A stretch of DNA of 5,351 nt from Oscillospiraceae bacterium (GTDB taxonomy: Bacteria > Bacillota > Clostridia > Oscillospirales > UBA929), in contig JAITDM010000138.1 of assembly GCA_031282535.1 (NCBI GenBank), positions 1-5,351 on the forward strand, written 5' to 3'. Under the pieces are notes generated by a model. The model was not told the origin of the DNA. It searched no databases and worked only from the letters and a program-made list of their open reading frames with translations. Both the position numbers and the translations under genes were made by a program. Positions 1 to 5,313 of this stretch are shown here, in pieces; position 1 is the first letter of the stretch, and every line of letters begins with the position of its first letter.

Positions 1-1814
1 GAACCCGCGTTGTGCACCAGCGCGCCCGTGACGGGGTTCAGGAGCCCGACGGCGGCCAGGGCGACGGCGGCGAAGTTTAAGAGCATGGCCAGGGTCAAAT
101 TGATGTAAATGGTCCGCATGACCCGTTTGGAGAGCCGCAGCAGCCCCGGGATCTCTTTGATGTCGTCCCCCACCAGGGCGATGTCGGCGGCTTCGAGGGC
201 GATGTCGCTGCCCACGCCGCCCATTGCGATGCCGACGTGCGCGGCCTTCAGCGCGGGGGCGTCGTTGACGCCGTCGCCCACCATGCAGACCGGTTCGCCG
301 TGCGCCTGGTACTGCCGGATGGCGGTCAGTTTGTCCTCCGGCAGGCAGTCGGCCCGCACCTCCGCGATGCCGGCCAGGCCGGCGATGTGGGCGGCCGCCT
401 GCGGCGCGTCGCCTGTCAGCAGGACGACGTCGGCGCCCGCGGCCCGGAGGGCCCCGACGGTGTCGGTGGCATCCGGCCGGAGCGTGTCGGACAGGACAAG
501 AAAGCCCAGCGCCTCGGTCTCCGCCGTGACATAGATCACGGTGGCGCCGTCCGCCTTGGCCTGGTCGGCCTCCCGGACAAACGGCGCCGGCAGGGCGAGC
601 CCCCGTTCCGCCAGCCAGATCTCGCCGCCCGCGTACACGGTCTGCCCACGGATCCCGGCGATGACGCCGCGCCCGGGGATCAGCCGAAAGGCGTCCGGTT
701 CGGCGGGGGGGCTGTCACACACCCGCCGGCAGTGGGCGACGACGGCCTTGCCCAGCGGGTGTTCGGAGCGCAGCTCCGCGCTGGCCGTGAGGGACAGCAG
801 GGCGGTCTCGTCCAGGTCCGGGCGGCAGCTCCGCACCCGGGTGACGGCGGGTTTTCCGTATGTCAGCGTGCCGGTCTTGTCAAACGCGATCCGTTTCACC
901 CCGGCCAGACGCTCCAGCGCGTCGCCCTGGCGGATGAGGATCCCGCGCTTGGTCGCGTGGCCGATGCCGGCCATGATGGCGGTCGGCGTCGCCAGCACCA
1001 GGGCGCAGGGGCAGAACACGACGAGGACCGTGACGGCCCGGAGGGCCTCGCCGGTCAGGGGCCAGCCGACGGCGGCGGCGGTCAGCGCCGCAACGACGAT
1101 CCACGTCGCCCACCGATCGGCCAGGCCGACGATGCGCGCCCGCCCCGCGTCCGCCGAGGCCACGAGGCGAATCATCCGCTGCAGGGAGCTGTCCTCGCCC
1201 ACCTTCTGTGCCGTCATGTCAAAGGTACCAAACTGGTTCACGGTCCCGCTCTGCACCGCGTCGCCCTCGCCCTTGTCGACCGGAAGGGATTCGCCGGTCA
1301 TCACGGACTGGTCGATGGAGGTCTGCCCCCGGGTGATCACGCCGTCCACCGCGACGGTCTCGCCCGCCAGCACCCGGAGCGTGTCGCCGACCTGTACCTC
1401 GGCCGCCGGCACGATGTGTTCCCCGTCACGGCGCACGACGCGCGCCGTGACGGGGGTCAGGCGCACCAGCTTTTCGAGGCCGGCCCGGGCCCGGGCCACG
1501 GTCCGCTCCTCGAGGTACGAACCGAGGAGCATGATGAACGCCACCTCGCCGGCGGCAAAAATTTCGCCGATGAGGAGGGAGGCGATCAGCGCCAGCGAGA
1601 CGAGGACGTCGGCCTTCACGTCCCACCGGGTCACGAGACCCACCGACGCGTCCCAGAAAATCGGCAGGCCGCAGAGCAGCACGGCCGCCCACGCGGCGTC
1701 GAACGAGATTGGTAAAATATGAAAAAAACTGACGACCAGCGCCGGCAGGGAGAGCCCGAGACAGAGCAGCGTCCGCCTCTCGCCGTCTTTCAAAAGGGTT
1801 TTCAGAAAAGCCAT
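1..1814 (-). CDS. P1B-type heavy-metal translocating ATPase, 3' end cut by window edge
   Basis: A membrane pump that uses ATP to move a transition-metal ion across the cytoplasmic membrane. The frame is open for 604 codons from the ATG at 1814 to the window edge, so the C-terminus is missing, probably by a few tens of residues. Seen in order: membrane helices near residues 14-35, 40-62, 68-85 and 88-103; actuator motif TGES at 173-176; helices near 236-258 and 262-283, the latter carrying the metal-site CPC (268-270); phosphorylation motif DKTGTLT at 312-318 (Asp312); nucleotide-domain SEHPLG with His352-Pro353; TGD at 467-469; GDGVNDAP at 513-520; then the last helix pair ending in ALVHNAG. 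There is no N-terminal HMA or CxxC metal-binding domain. The start is set by an in-frame stop just upstream and an AAGGCGGG ribosome site (1824-1831) nine bases before the ATG. The metal is not decided: CPC is shared by Cu, Zn/Cd and Mn pumps, and the YN expected in Cu pumps is absent from the seventh helix. CsoR-type sites on its promoter tie it to the upstream repressor. Confidence 0.95.
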   Translation of the reverse strand, partial: MAFLKTLLKDGERRTLLCLGLSLPALVVSFFHILPISFDAAWAAVLLCGLPIFWDASVGLVTRWDVKADVLVSLALIASLLIGEIFAAGEVAFIMLLGSYLEERTVARARAGLEKLVRLTPVTARVVRRDGEHIVPAAEVQVGDTLRVLAGETVAVDGVITRGQTSIDQSVMTGESLPVDKGEGDAVQSGTVNQFGTFDMTAQKVGEDSSLQRMIRLVASADAGRARIVGLADRWATWIVVAALTAAAVGWPLTGEALRAVTVLVVFCPCALVLATPTAIMAGIGHATKRGILIRQGDALERLAGVKRIAFDKTGTLTYGKPAVTRVRSCRPDLDETALLSLTASAELRSEHPLGKAVVAHCRRVCDSPPAEPDAFRLIPGRGVIAGIRGQTVYAGGEIWLAERGLALPAPFVREADQAKADGATVIYVTAETEALGFLVLSDTLRPDATDTVGALRAAGADVVLLTGDAPQAAAHIAGLAGIAEVRADCLPEDKLTAIRQYQAHGEPVCMVGDGVNDAPALKAAHVGIAMGGVGSDIALEAADIALVGDDIKEIPGLLRLSKRVMRTIYINLTLAMLLNFAAVALAAVGLLNPVTGALVHNAG

Positions 1815-1836
1815 CTGGCCATACCCGCCTTTCTGT

Positions 1837-1854
1837 TATACCAATAGGGGTATA
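1837..1854. promoter_or_regulatory. CsoR-type operator in the ATPase leader
   Basis: TATACCAATAGGGGTATA is an 18-bp dyad with two mismatched pairs. It lies between the predicted ATPase transcription start (about 1865) and its ribosome site. It matches the repressor-gene site at 2241-2258 at 16 of 18 positions and shares TATACC and GGGGTATA with the perfect palindrome at 1874-1891. Known CsoR-family operators are pseudopalindromes of A/T-rich ends around C and G runs, so binding by the adjacent repressor is inferred. Its centre is 37 bp from that of the promoter operator. Confidence 0.7.
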
Positions 1855-1866
1855 CATATGCCACAA

Positions 1867-1898
1867 ACAGCATTATACCCCATGGGGTATAATGCTGT
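1867..1898. promoter_or_regulatory. 32-bp perfect palindrome with CsoR-type operator core
   Basis: Fifteen bases (acagcattatacccc) are followed by a central AT and then their exact reverse complement. The core TATACCCCATGGGGTATA (1874-1891) is the most symmetric of three related sites in the window. It fills the spacer of the ATPase promoter and overlaps both hexamers, so a bound repressor would exclude RNA polymerase. Assignment to CsoR rests on resemblance to the family's operators and on the neighbouring repressor gene. The palindrome could also fold as a hairpin in read-through RNA from the repressor gene. Confidence 0.82.
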
Positions 1899-1901
1899 CA
1901 A
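1872..1901 (-). promoter_or_regulatory. Sigma-70-type promoter of the ATPase gene
   Basis: On the minus strand a perfect TTGACA (-35, 1896-1901) and a perfect TATAAT (-10, 1872-1877) are separated by 18 bp. Transcription should start near 1865, giving a leader of about 50 bases. The spacer is the operator palindrome. A promoter this close to consensus would be strong when not repressed, as expected for an inducible metal-resistance gene. Confidence 0.85.
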
Positions 1902-1913
1902 GAGGGCGCCCTC
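1902..1913. repeat. 12-bp perfect palindrome beside the ATPase -35
   Basis: GAGGGCGCCCTC is its own reverse complement and directly abuts the upstream edge of the TTGACA hexamer. It could be a protein site or part of the 3' structure of the repressor transcript. No T-run suited to an intrinsic terminator follows on the minus strand. Function unknown; a GC-rich chance palindrome is possible. Confidence 0.4.
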
Positions 1914-1924
1914 CGACACGCCGC

Positions 1925-1957
1925 GACGTAGACGTGCACGTCATGCACGTCTACGTC
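1925..1957. repeat. 14-bp inverted repeat over the repressor stop codon
   Basis: The arms gacgtagacgtgca (1925-1938) and tgcacgtctacgtc (1944-1957) are perfect reverse complements around a 5-base loop. The repressor stop codon TAG (1951-1953) lies inside one arm, so the hairpin forms at the extreme 3' end of that gene's RNA. No U-tract follows, so it is not a canonical intrinsic terminator. It may instead mark or protect the transcript end, or pause polymerase before the ATPase promoter. The arms also contain nested GACGTGCACGTC symmetry. Confidence 0.7.
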
Positions 1958-2226
1958 ATGCGCGCAAAATGTTCCACGGCCTTGGCGAAGTCCGCGATGG
2001 TCCTGTCCGCGTCGCCGTGCTCAATGCCTTCCCGGACGCAGTGGTGCAGATGTCCCTCCAGAATGGCCTGCCCGACCTTGTGCAGCGCGGCCTTGGCCGC
2101 GTGGATCTGAATCAGGATGTCCTCACAGGGGACATCCTCGTCGACCATCTTATCAATGGCCTTGATCTGCCCCATAATCTTCCCCAGCCGCCGGTGCAGA
2201 TTGTCGGCATCCATACACTGTCGCAT
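1951..2226 (-). CDS. CsoR/RcnR-family (DUF156) metal-sensing transcriptional repressor
   Basis: A 91-residue, all-helical repressor of the CsoR/RcnR/FrmR family. These proteins form tetramers, bind pseudopalindromic GC-tract operators and release DNA when metal (or another inducer) binds. The hallmark stretches are visible: RRLGKIMGQIKAI (12-24), then DEDVPCEDILIQIHAAKAAL (29-48) with Cys34, then LEGHLHHC with His59 and Cys63. Cys34-His59-Cys63 is the Cu(I)-type CsoR ligand set. An extra Cys4 lies in the N-terminal arm, where Ni/Co members carry a fourth ligand. The start at 2226 is chosen because AAAGGAGG (2234-2241) is seven bases upstream; the ATG at 2230-2232 is only one base from it, and the longer frame from 2247 would contain the ribosome site. 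The gene lies 136 bases upstream of the ATPase on the same strand and diverges from feo. Family is secure; the metal is not, so no symbol is given. Confidence 0.95.
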   Translation of the reverse strand: MRQCMDADNLHRRLGKIMGQIKAIDKMVDEDVPCEDILIQIHAAKAALHKVGQAILEGHLHHCVREGIEHGDADRTIADFAKAVEHFARMT

Positions 2227-2240
2227 GCCCATGCCTCCTT

Positions 2241-2258
2241 TATACATATAGGGGTATA
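2241..2258. promoter_or_regulatory. CsoR-type operator over the repressor's own start site
   Basis: TATACATATAGGGGTATA has a full GGGGTATA right half and a degenerate left half (three mismatched pairs). It matches the ATPase leader site at 16 of 18 positions. It covers the transcription start predicted from the repressor promoter and touches the ribosome site, a position suited to autorepression. The weaker symmetry suggests looser binding than at 1874-1891 (inference). Confidence 0.68.
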
Positions 2259-2261
2259 TAC

Positions 2262-2291
2262 ATCATATCATTTCCGCCGCTGCCGTGTCAA
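2262..2291 (-). promoter_or_regulatory. Promoter of the CsoR-family repressor gene
   Basis: On the minus strand TTGACA (2286-2291) and TATGAT (2262-2267) are spaced by 18 bp, the same spacing as the ATPase promoter. The expected start is near 2255, inside the operator at 2241-2258, giving a leader of about 30 bases. It lies back to back with the feo promoter, the two -35 boxes being 42 bp apart. Confidence 0.8.
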
Positions 2292-2333
2292 TGCGCCCCG
2301 CCTTGGGAATTTTGAAAAACGCCGCGCAAACCC

Positions 2334-2362
2334 TTGACAAAACGCGAAAATTTGAGTATTAT
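2334..2362 (+). promoter_or_regulatory. Promoter of the feoA-feoA-feoB operon
   Basis: TTGACA (2334-2339), a 17-bp spacer and TATTAT (2357-2362) make a near-consensus vegetative promoter. The start should fall near 2369, leaving a leader of about 85 bases before the first feoA. No second promoter of this quality was seen inside the operon, and short gaps between the genes support one transcript. Confidence 0.82.
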
Positions 2363-2372
2363 ATAAAAGAAG

Positions 2373-2392
2373 ACAGTTAGCAAATACTAATT
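2373..2392 (+). promoter_or_regulatory. Candidate iron-regulator operator, copy 1
   Basis: ACAGTTA-N5-TACTAA at 2373-2390 is repeated at 2411-2428 with the same internal spacing. It forms an imperfect dyad (AGTTAG...CTAATT, 2375-2392) just downstream of the predicted start, a position fit for repression. TTAG...CTAA half sites recall DtxR/IdeR-type iron repressor boxes more than the Fur box (GATAATGATTATC type), but the match is partial and no regulator gene is in view. Confidence 0.5.
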
Positions 2393-2410
2393 GCCTGTTT
2401 GTTTACCAGC

Positions 2411-2430
2411 ACAGTTATTTCTTACTAACT
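2411..2430 (+). promoter_or_regulatory. Candidate iron-regulator operator, copy 2
   Basis: This second ACAGTTA-N5-TACTAA copy begins 38 bases after the first. Here the dyad arms AGTTA (2413-2417) and TAACT (2426-2430) are exact reverse complements across eight bases. It sits mid-leader, within the loop of a possible RNA stem (2394-2401 with 2432-2439, one G-U pair) ahead of the first feoA. A protein operator is the simpler reading; an RNA role cannot be excluded. Confidence 0.5.
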
Positions 2431-2453
2431 TCAGACAGGACGGGAAGACAGAT

Positions 2454-2666
2454 ATGATGCCTTTGACACTGACAAAAATCGGCGAGGAAAACGCGATTAA
2501 AAGAGTGGGCGGGAGAACGGAGACCAGGCAATTTCTGGAAAATCTTGGCTTTGTGCCGGGCAGCCAGATCAGGGTGATCACGGAGATCAGCGGCAATGTG
2601 ATTGTCAATATCAAAGAGTCCCGCGTGGCCATCAGCCGTGAGATGGCCAGCAAGATCATGGTCTGA
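2454..2666 (+). CDS. feoA: FeoA-domain protein, first of two (ferrous iron uptake)
   Basis: A 70-residue cytosolic SH3-like FeoA protein, the usual small partner of the Fe(II) transporter FeoB; members of the family are thought to support or modulate FeoB at the membrane. Seen: MMPLTLTKIGEEN at the N-terminus, then the family's core TRQFLENLGFVPGSQIRVI (about 23-41), a GNVIVNIKESRVAIS strand region (47-61) and the closing MASKIMV. Length fits the 70-80 residues typical of the family. Either of two adjacent ATGs (2454 or 2457) could start it. The ribosome site is weak (GGGAAG, nine bases upstream of the first ATG). The frame extends upstream to a TTG at 2391, but that would put the second leader dyad inside the gene and add residues the family lacks. 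The second feoA follows after 16 bases. Confidence 0.93.
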   Translation: MMPLTLTKIGEENAIKRVGGRTETRQFLENLGFVPGSQIRVITEISGNVIVNIKESRVAISREMASKIMV

Positions 2667-2682
2667 GAAGGGGGAATGTGAC

Positions 2683-2904
2683 ATGCAGACACTACGGGAG
2701 ACAAAACCAGGCCGCAGCGTGCGGGTGGCCAAGATCGGCGGCGCCGGCCCCGTCAAACGGCGCGTCATGGAGATGGGGATCACGAAGGGCGTGGACGTCT
2801 ATGTCCGAAAAGTGGCCCCGTTGGGGGACCCAATTGAGGTGACGGTCAGGGGTTATGAACTCTCTCTGCGGAAGGCGGATGCCGAGCTGATAGAAGTGGA
2901 ATGA
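2683..2904 (+). CDS. feoA: FeoA-domain protein, second of two (ferrous iron uptake)
   Basis: A 73-residue FeoA paralogue, again a single SH3-like domain. Family signs are the RETKPGRSVRVAKIGG opening (5-20), the VKRRVMEMGITKGVDVYV segment (24-41), APLGDPIEVTVRGYELSLR (44-62, the conserved 'GDP...V.GY.LSLR' block) and the ending ELIEVE. It differs clearly from the first copy, which lacks the LGDP...GYELSLR block, so this is an old pair of distinct subtypes and not a recent duplication. Tandem feoA genes before feoB are common in Clostridia. The start is supported by a GAAGGGGGA purine run (2668-2676) ahead of the ATG. The frame is open further upstream to 2602, but that part overlaps the first feoA and is not FeoA-like. 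A gap of 86 bases separates it from feoB. Confidence 0.94.
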   Translation: MQTLRETKPGRSVRVAKIGGAGPVKRRVMEMGITKGVDVYVRKVAPLGDPIEVTVRGYELSLRKADAELIEVE

Positions 2905-2990
2905 AAAAAGGAACCTGACCGGAAACGCAGCGGAGCGGAGTGTCTCGGCATTGGAGGGACAAACTGTGTGTTCGCGCGCAAGGAGGAATG

Positions 2991-5180
2991 ATGAAAATGG
3001 CAGTCAAAATCGCTTTGGCCGGCAACCCCAACAGCGGCAAAACGACGTTGTTTAACGCGCTGACGGGCGCCAATCAGTTTGTGGGCAACTGGCCCGGCGT
3101 CACGGTGGAGAAAAAAGAGGGCAGGCTGAAAAATCATAAGGATGTGATCATCACAGACCTGCCCGGTATCTATTCGCTCTCCCCGTACACGTTGGAGGAG
3201 GTGGTGGCCCGCAACTATCTGATCGACGAGCGCCCGGACGCCATCTTGAACATCATCGACGGCACCAATCTGGAACGCAACCTCTTTCTGACCACGCAGC
3301 TCACCGAATTGGGCATTCCGGTGGTGGTGGCGGTCAATATGATGGACGTGGTCACAAAGAGCGGCGACACGCTCCACGCCAAACAGCTGGCGGAGGAGCT
3401 CGGGTGCCAGGTCGTGGAAATCTCGGCGCTGAAGGGGACCGGCGTCATGGAGGCCGCGCAGGCGGCCGTGCATGCGGCGGGCCGCGTCAAGACCGTCCCG
3501 CGGCACAGTTTTTCCGGCAGCGTGGAGCACGCGCTGGCGCACATCGAGGAGGCCGTGCTGCACAGTCTGCCGGAGGAACAGCAGCGCTGGTACGCCATCA
3601 AGCTCTTCGAGCGGGACGAAAAAATCGTCGCCAAACTGGGGCTCACCAAGGAGCAGCTCACGCACATCGAGCGCGACGTCGAGGCCTGCGAGGCGGAGCT
3701 GGACGACGACAGCGAGAGCATCATCACCTCGGAGCGTTACGCGTATATCGACTCCATCATCAAGGACTGTATCAAGGTCAAAAACAAGGGGCGGCTCAGC
3801 GTCTCCGACAGGATCGACCGGGTCGTGACCAACCGCTGGCTGGCGCTGCCGATCTTTGCGGCGGTCATGTTTATCGTGTACTTCGTCTCGGTCACCTCGG
3901 TGGGCACTCTGGTCACCGACTGGGCCAACGACGGCGTGTTTGGCGAGGGGTGGCACCTGTTCGGCACGGAGGTGTGGGTGCCGGGCGTGCCCGTATTGCT
4001 GGGGGATTTCCTCGAAGCGATCCACTGCGCCGAATGGCTGCAGGGGCTGATCTTGGACGGCATTGTCGCGGGCGTGGGCGCGGTGCTCGGCTTTGTGCCG
4101 CAGATGCTCATCCTGTTCATTTTCCTCGCCTTCCTCGAAGCGTGCGGGTATATGGCGCGCATCGCCTTCATCATGGACAGAATCTTCCGCCGCTTTGGGC
4201 TGTCGGGGAAATCCTTCATCCCGATCCTCATCGGCACGGGCTGCGGCGTGCCCGGCATCATGGCCTCCCGGACGATTGAAAGCGAGCGCGATCGGCGGAT
4301 GACGGTCATGACCACCACCTTCATCCCGTGCAGCGCCAAGCTGCCCATCATCGCGCTGATTGCGGGCGCGGTCTTCGGCGGCGCGTGGTGGGTGGCGTAC
4401 AGCGCCTACTTCATCGGGATGGCGGCCATCATCTGCTCCGGCGTGCTTTTGAAGAAAACCAAACTGTTTTCGGGCGATGTCGCGCCCTTTGTCATGGAGC
4501 TGCCCGCCTACCACTGGCCCACGGTAGGCAACATCCTGCGCAGCATGTGGGAGCGCGGCTGGTCGTTCATCAAAAAGGCGGGGACCATCATCCTGCTGGC
4601 CACCGTGTTTGTCTGGTTCACCTCCAGCTTCGGCTGGGCGGACGGCGCCTTCGGCATGGTGGACATGTCCGACAGCATTCTCGCGTATATGGGCTCCGGC
4701 ATTGCGTGGCTCTTTGCGCCCCTGGGCTGGGGGGAGTGGAAGGCGGCCGTCGCCGCCATCACCGGCCTCATCGCGAAGGAAAATGTGGTGGGCACGTTTG
4801 GCATCCTGTACGGCTTTGCCGAGGTGGCGGAGGACGGCGCGGAGGTCTGGGGCGCGATGGCCGCCAGCTTCACCACCCTGGCCGCCTATTCATTCCTCGT
4901 GTTCAACCTGCTGTGCGCGCCCTGTTTCGCGGCGATGGGCGCGATCAAGCGGGAGATGAACAACCTGAAGTGGTTCTGGGTCGCCGTTGGCTACCAGTGC
5001 GGTTTCGCCTACGTCGTGTCCCTGTGCATCTACCAGTTCGGGCTGCTGTTTTCGGCGCGCAGCTTCGGCGTCGGGACGGCGGTGGCGCTGCTGCTGTCGG
5101 CGGGTTTCCTGTTCCTGTTGCTGCGCCCCGCCCCCAGAAAGGACCTGTCGCGCTGGGGCGCAGTCGGCGCGCAGGCGTAG
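2991..5180 (+). CDS. feoB: FeoB ferrous iron transporter, full length
   Basis: An inner-membrane Fe(II) importer with an N-terminal G domain, 729 residues from this start. G-protein motifs: G1 GNPNSGKT (11-18), G2 Thr38 in NWPGVTV, G3 DLPG (56-59), G4 NMMD (116-119), G5 SALKG (145-149). A charged helical domain follows (about 170-275), then the membrane part from about 284. The two gate motifs are intact: GTGCGVPGIMASR with Cys418 and PCSAKLP with Cys447. IAKENVVGT (594-602) and FNLLCAPCFAAMGAI with Cys642/Cys645 follow, then a final hydrophobic segment and a short basic tail. The start is chosen from AGGAGG at 2981-2986: ATGs lie at 2988 (one base away), 2991 (four) and 2997 (ten). The last gives MAVKIALAGNP, a typical family N-terminus, so 2997 is equally possible. 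The frame reaches up to a GTG at 2940 without a good ribosome site. No frameshift or missing key residue was seen. The gene is last in the operon. Confidence 0.97.
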   Translation: MKMAVKIALAGNPNSGKTTLFNALTGANQFVGNWPGVTVEKKEGRLKNHKDVIITDLPGIYSLSPYTLEEVVARNYLIDERPDAILNIIDGTNLERNLFLTTQLTELGIPVVVAVNMMDVVTKSGDTLHAKQLAEELGCQVVEISALKGTGVMEAAQAAVHAAGRVKTVPRHSFSGSVEHALAHIEEAVLHSLPEEQQRWYAIKLFERDEKIVAKLGLTKEQLTHIERDVEACEAELDDDSESIITSERYAYIDSIIKDCIKVKNKGRLSVSDRIDRVVTNRWLALPIFAAVMFIVYFVSVTSVGTLVTDWANDGVFGEGWHLFGTEVWVPGVPVLLGDFLEAIHCAEWLQGLILDGIVAGVGAVLGFVPQMLILFIFLAFLEACGYMARIAFIMDRIFRRFGLSGKSFIPILIGTGCGVPGIMASRTIESERDRRMTVMTTTFIPCSAKLPIIALIAGAVFGGAWWVAYSAYFIGMAAIICSGVLLKKTKLFSGDVAPFVMELPAYHWPTVGNILRSMWERGWSFIKKAGTIILLATVFVWFTSSFGWADGAFGMVDMSDSILAYMGSGIAWLFAPLGWGEWKAAVAAITGLIAKENVVGTFGILYGFAEVAEDGAEVWGAMAASFTTLAAYSFLVFNLLCAPCFAAMGAIKREMNNLKWFWVAVGYQCGFAYVVSLCIYQFGLLFSARSFGVGTAVALLLSAGFLFLLLRPAPRKDLSRWGAVGAQA

Positions 5181-5252
5181 TTCTTGTTGTGAGTGCTGAG
5201 TTATACCAACGAGCGATAAGTTTTGCAGATACAACCCGCGCAACTTCGGTAG

Positions 5253-5273
5253 GGACGGCTCTCCGAGCCGTCC
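5253..5273. repeat. GC-rich hairpin, first unit of a REP-like cluster
   Basis: ggacggctc (5253-5261) and gagccgtcc (5265-5273) form a perfect 9-bp stem with a 3-base loop, 73 bases after feoB. It has the same format as the next two units (9-bp stem, 3-base loop, TAGGG/CCCTA edges) but a different stem sequence. It may protect or end the feo mRNA, though no T-run follows, so it is not a standard intrinsic terminator. The stretch 5181-5250 shows nothing else recognisable. Confidence 0.72.
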
Positions 5274-5274
5274 G

Positions 5275-5311
5275 CGCGGCGGTTTCGGAGAAACCGCCCT
5301 ACCAAAGGGAA
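5275..5311. repeat. REP-like repeat unit, copy 1
   Basis: The unit contains ggcggtttc (5278-5286) and gaaaccgcc (5290-5298) as a perfect 9-bp stem around GGA, followed by ccctaccaaagggaa. It is repeated 39 bases later almost exactly. CCCTACC at 5297-5303 is the reverse complement of GGTAGGG at 5248-5254, so this unit and the hairpin before it form an inverted-edged composite, as REP/BIME-type elements do. Confidence 0.8.
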
Positions 5312-5313
5312 TA

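Noticed and set aside
237..1715. Long (492-codon) open frame on the plus strand opposite the ATPase
   Set aside because: Low-complexity Gly/Arg/Asp/His-rich product without motifs; the minus strand over the same bases encodes an intact P-type ATPase.
1426..1866. Minus-strand 146-codon frame beginning near the ATPase start
   Set aside because: It is out of frame with the ATPase, has no ribosome site fit and an Arg-rich, motif-free product; its start lies over the predicted transcription start.
1858..2337. Plus-strand 159-codon frame across the repressor region
   Set aside because: It overlaps the CsoR-family gene antisense and runs through the operators and the feo promoter -35; the product resembles no known family.
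2363..2453. A known riboswitch in the feo leader
   Set aside because: About 85 bases with only one short stem; no recognised riboswitch core was seen.
2853..4514. Long (553-codon) open frame on the minus strand opposite feoB
   Set aside because: It is the antisense shadow of a GC-rich gene: the product is rich in His, Arg, Asp and Gly with no domain, and feoB on the other strand has every family motif.
5203..5210. Single TATACCAA half-site after feoB, similar to the left half of the operators
   Set aside because: No GGGGTATA partner follows and there is no promoter nearby; an eight-base match is expected by chance.
5253..5311. Hairpins after feoB as an intrinsic terminator
   Set aside because: The stems are followed by GC-rich sequence on both strands, with no T-run; a repeat element is the better description.
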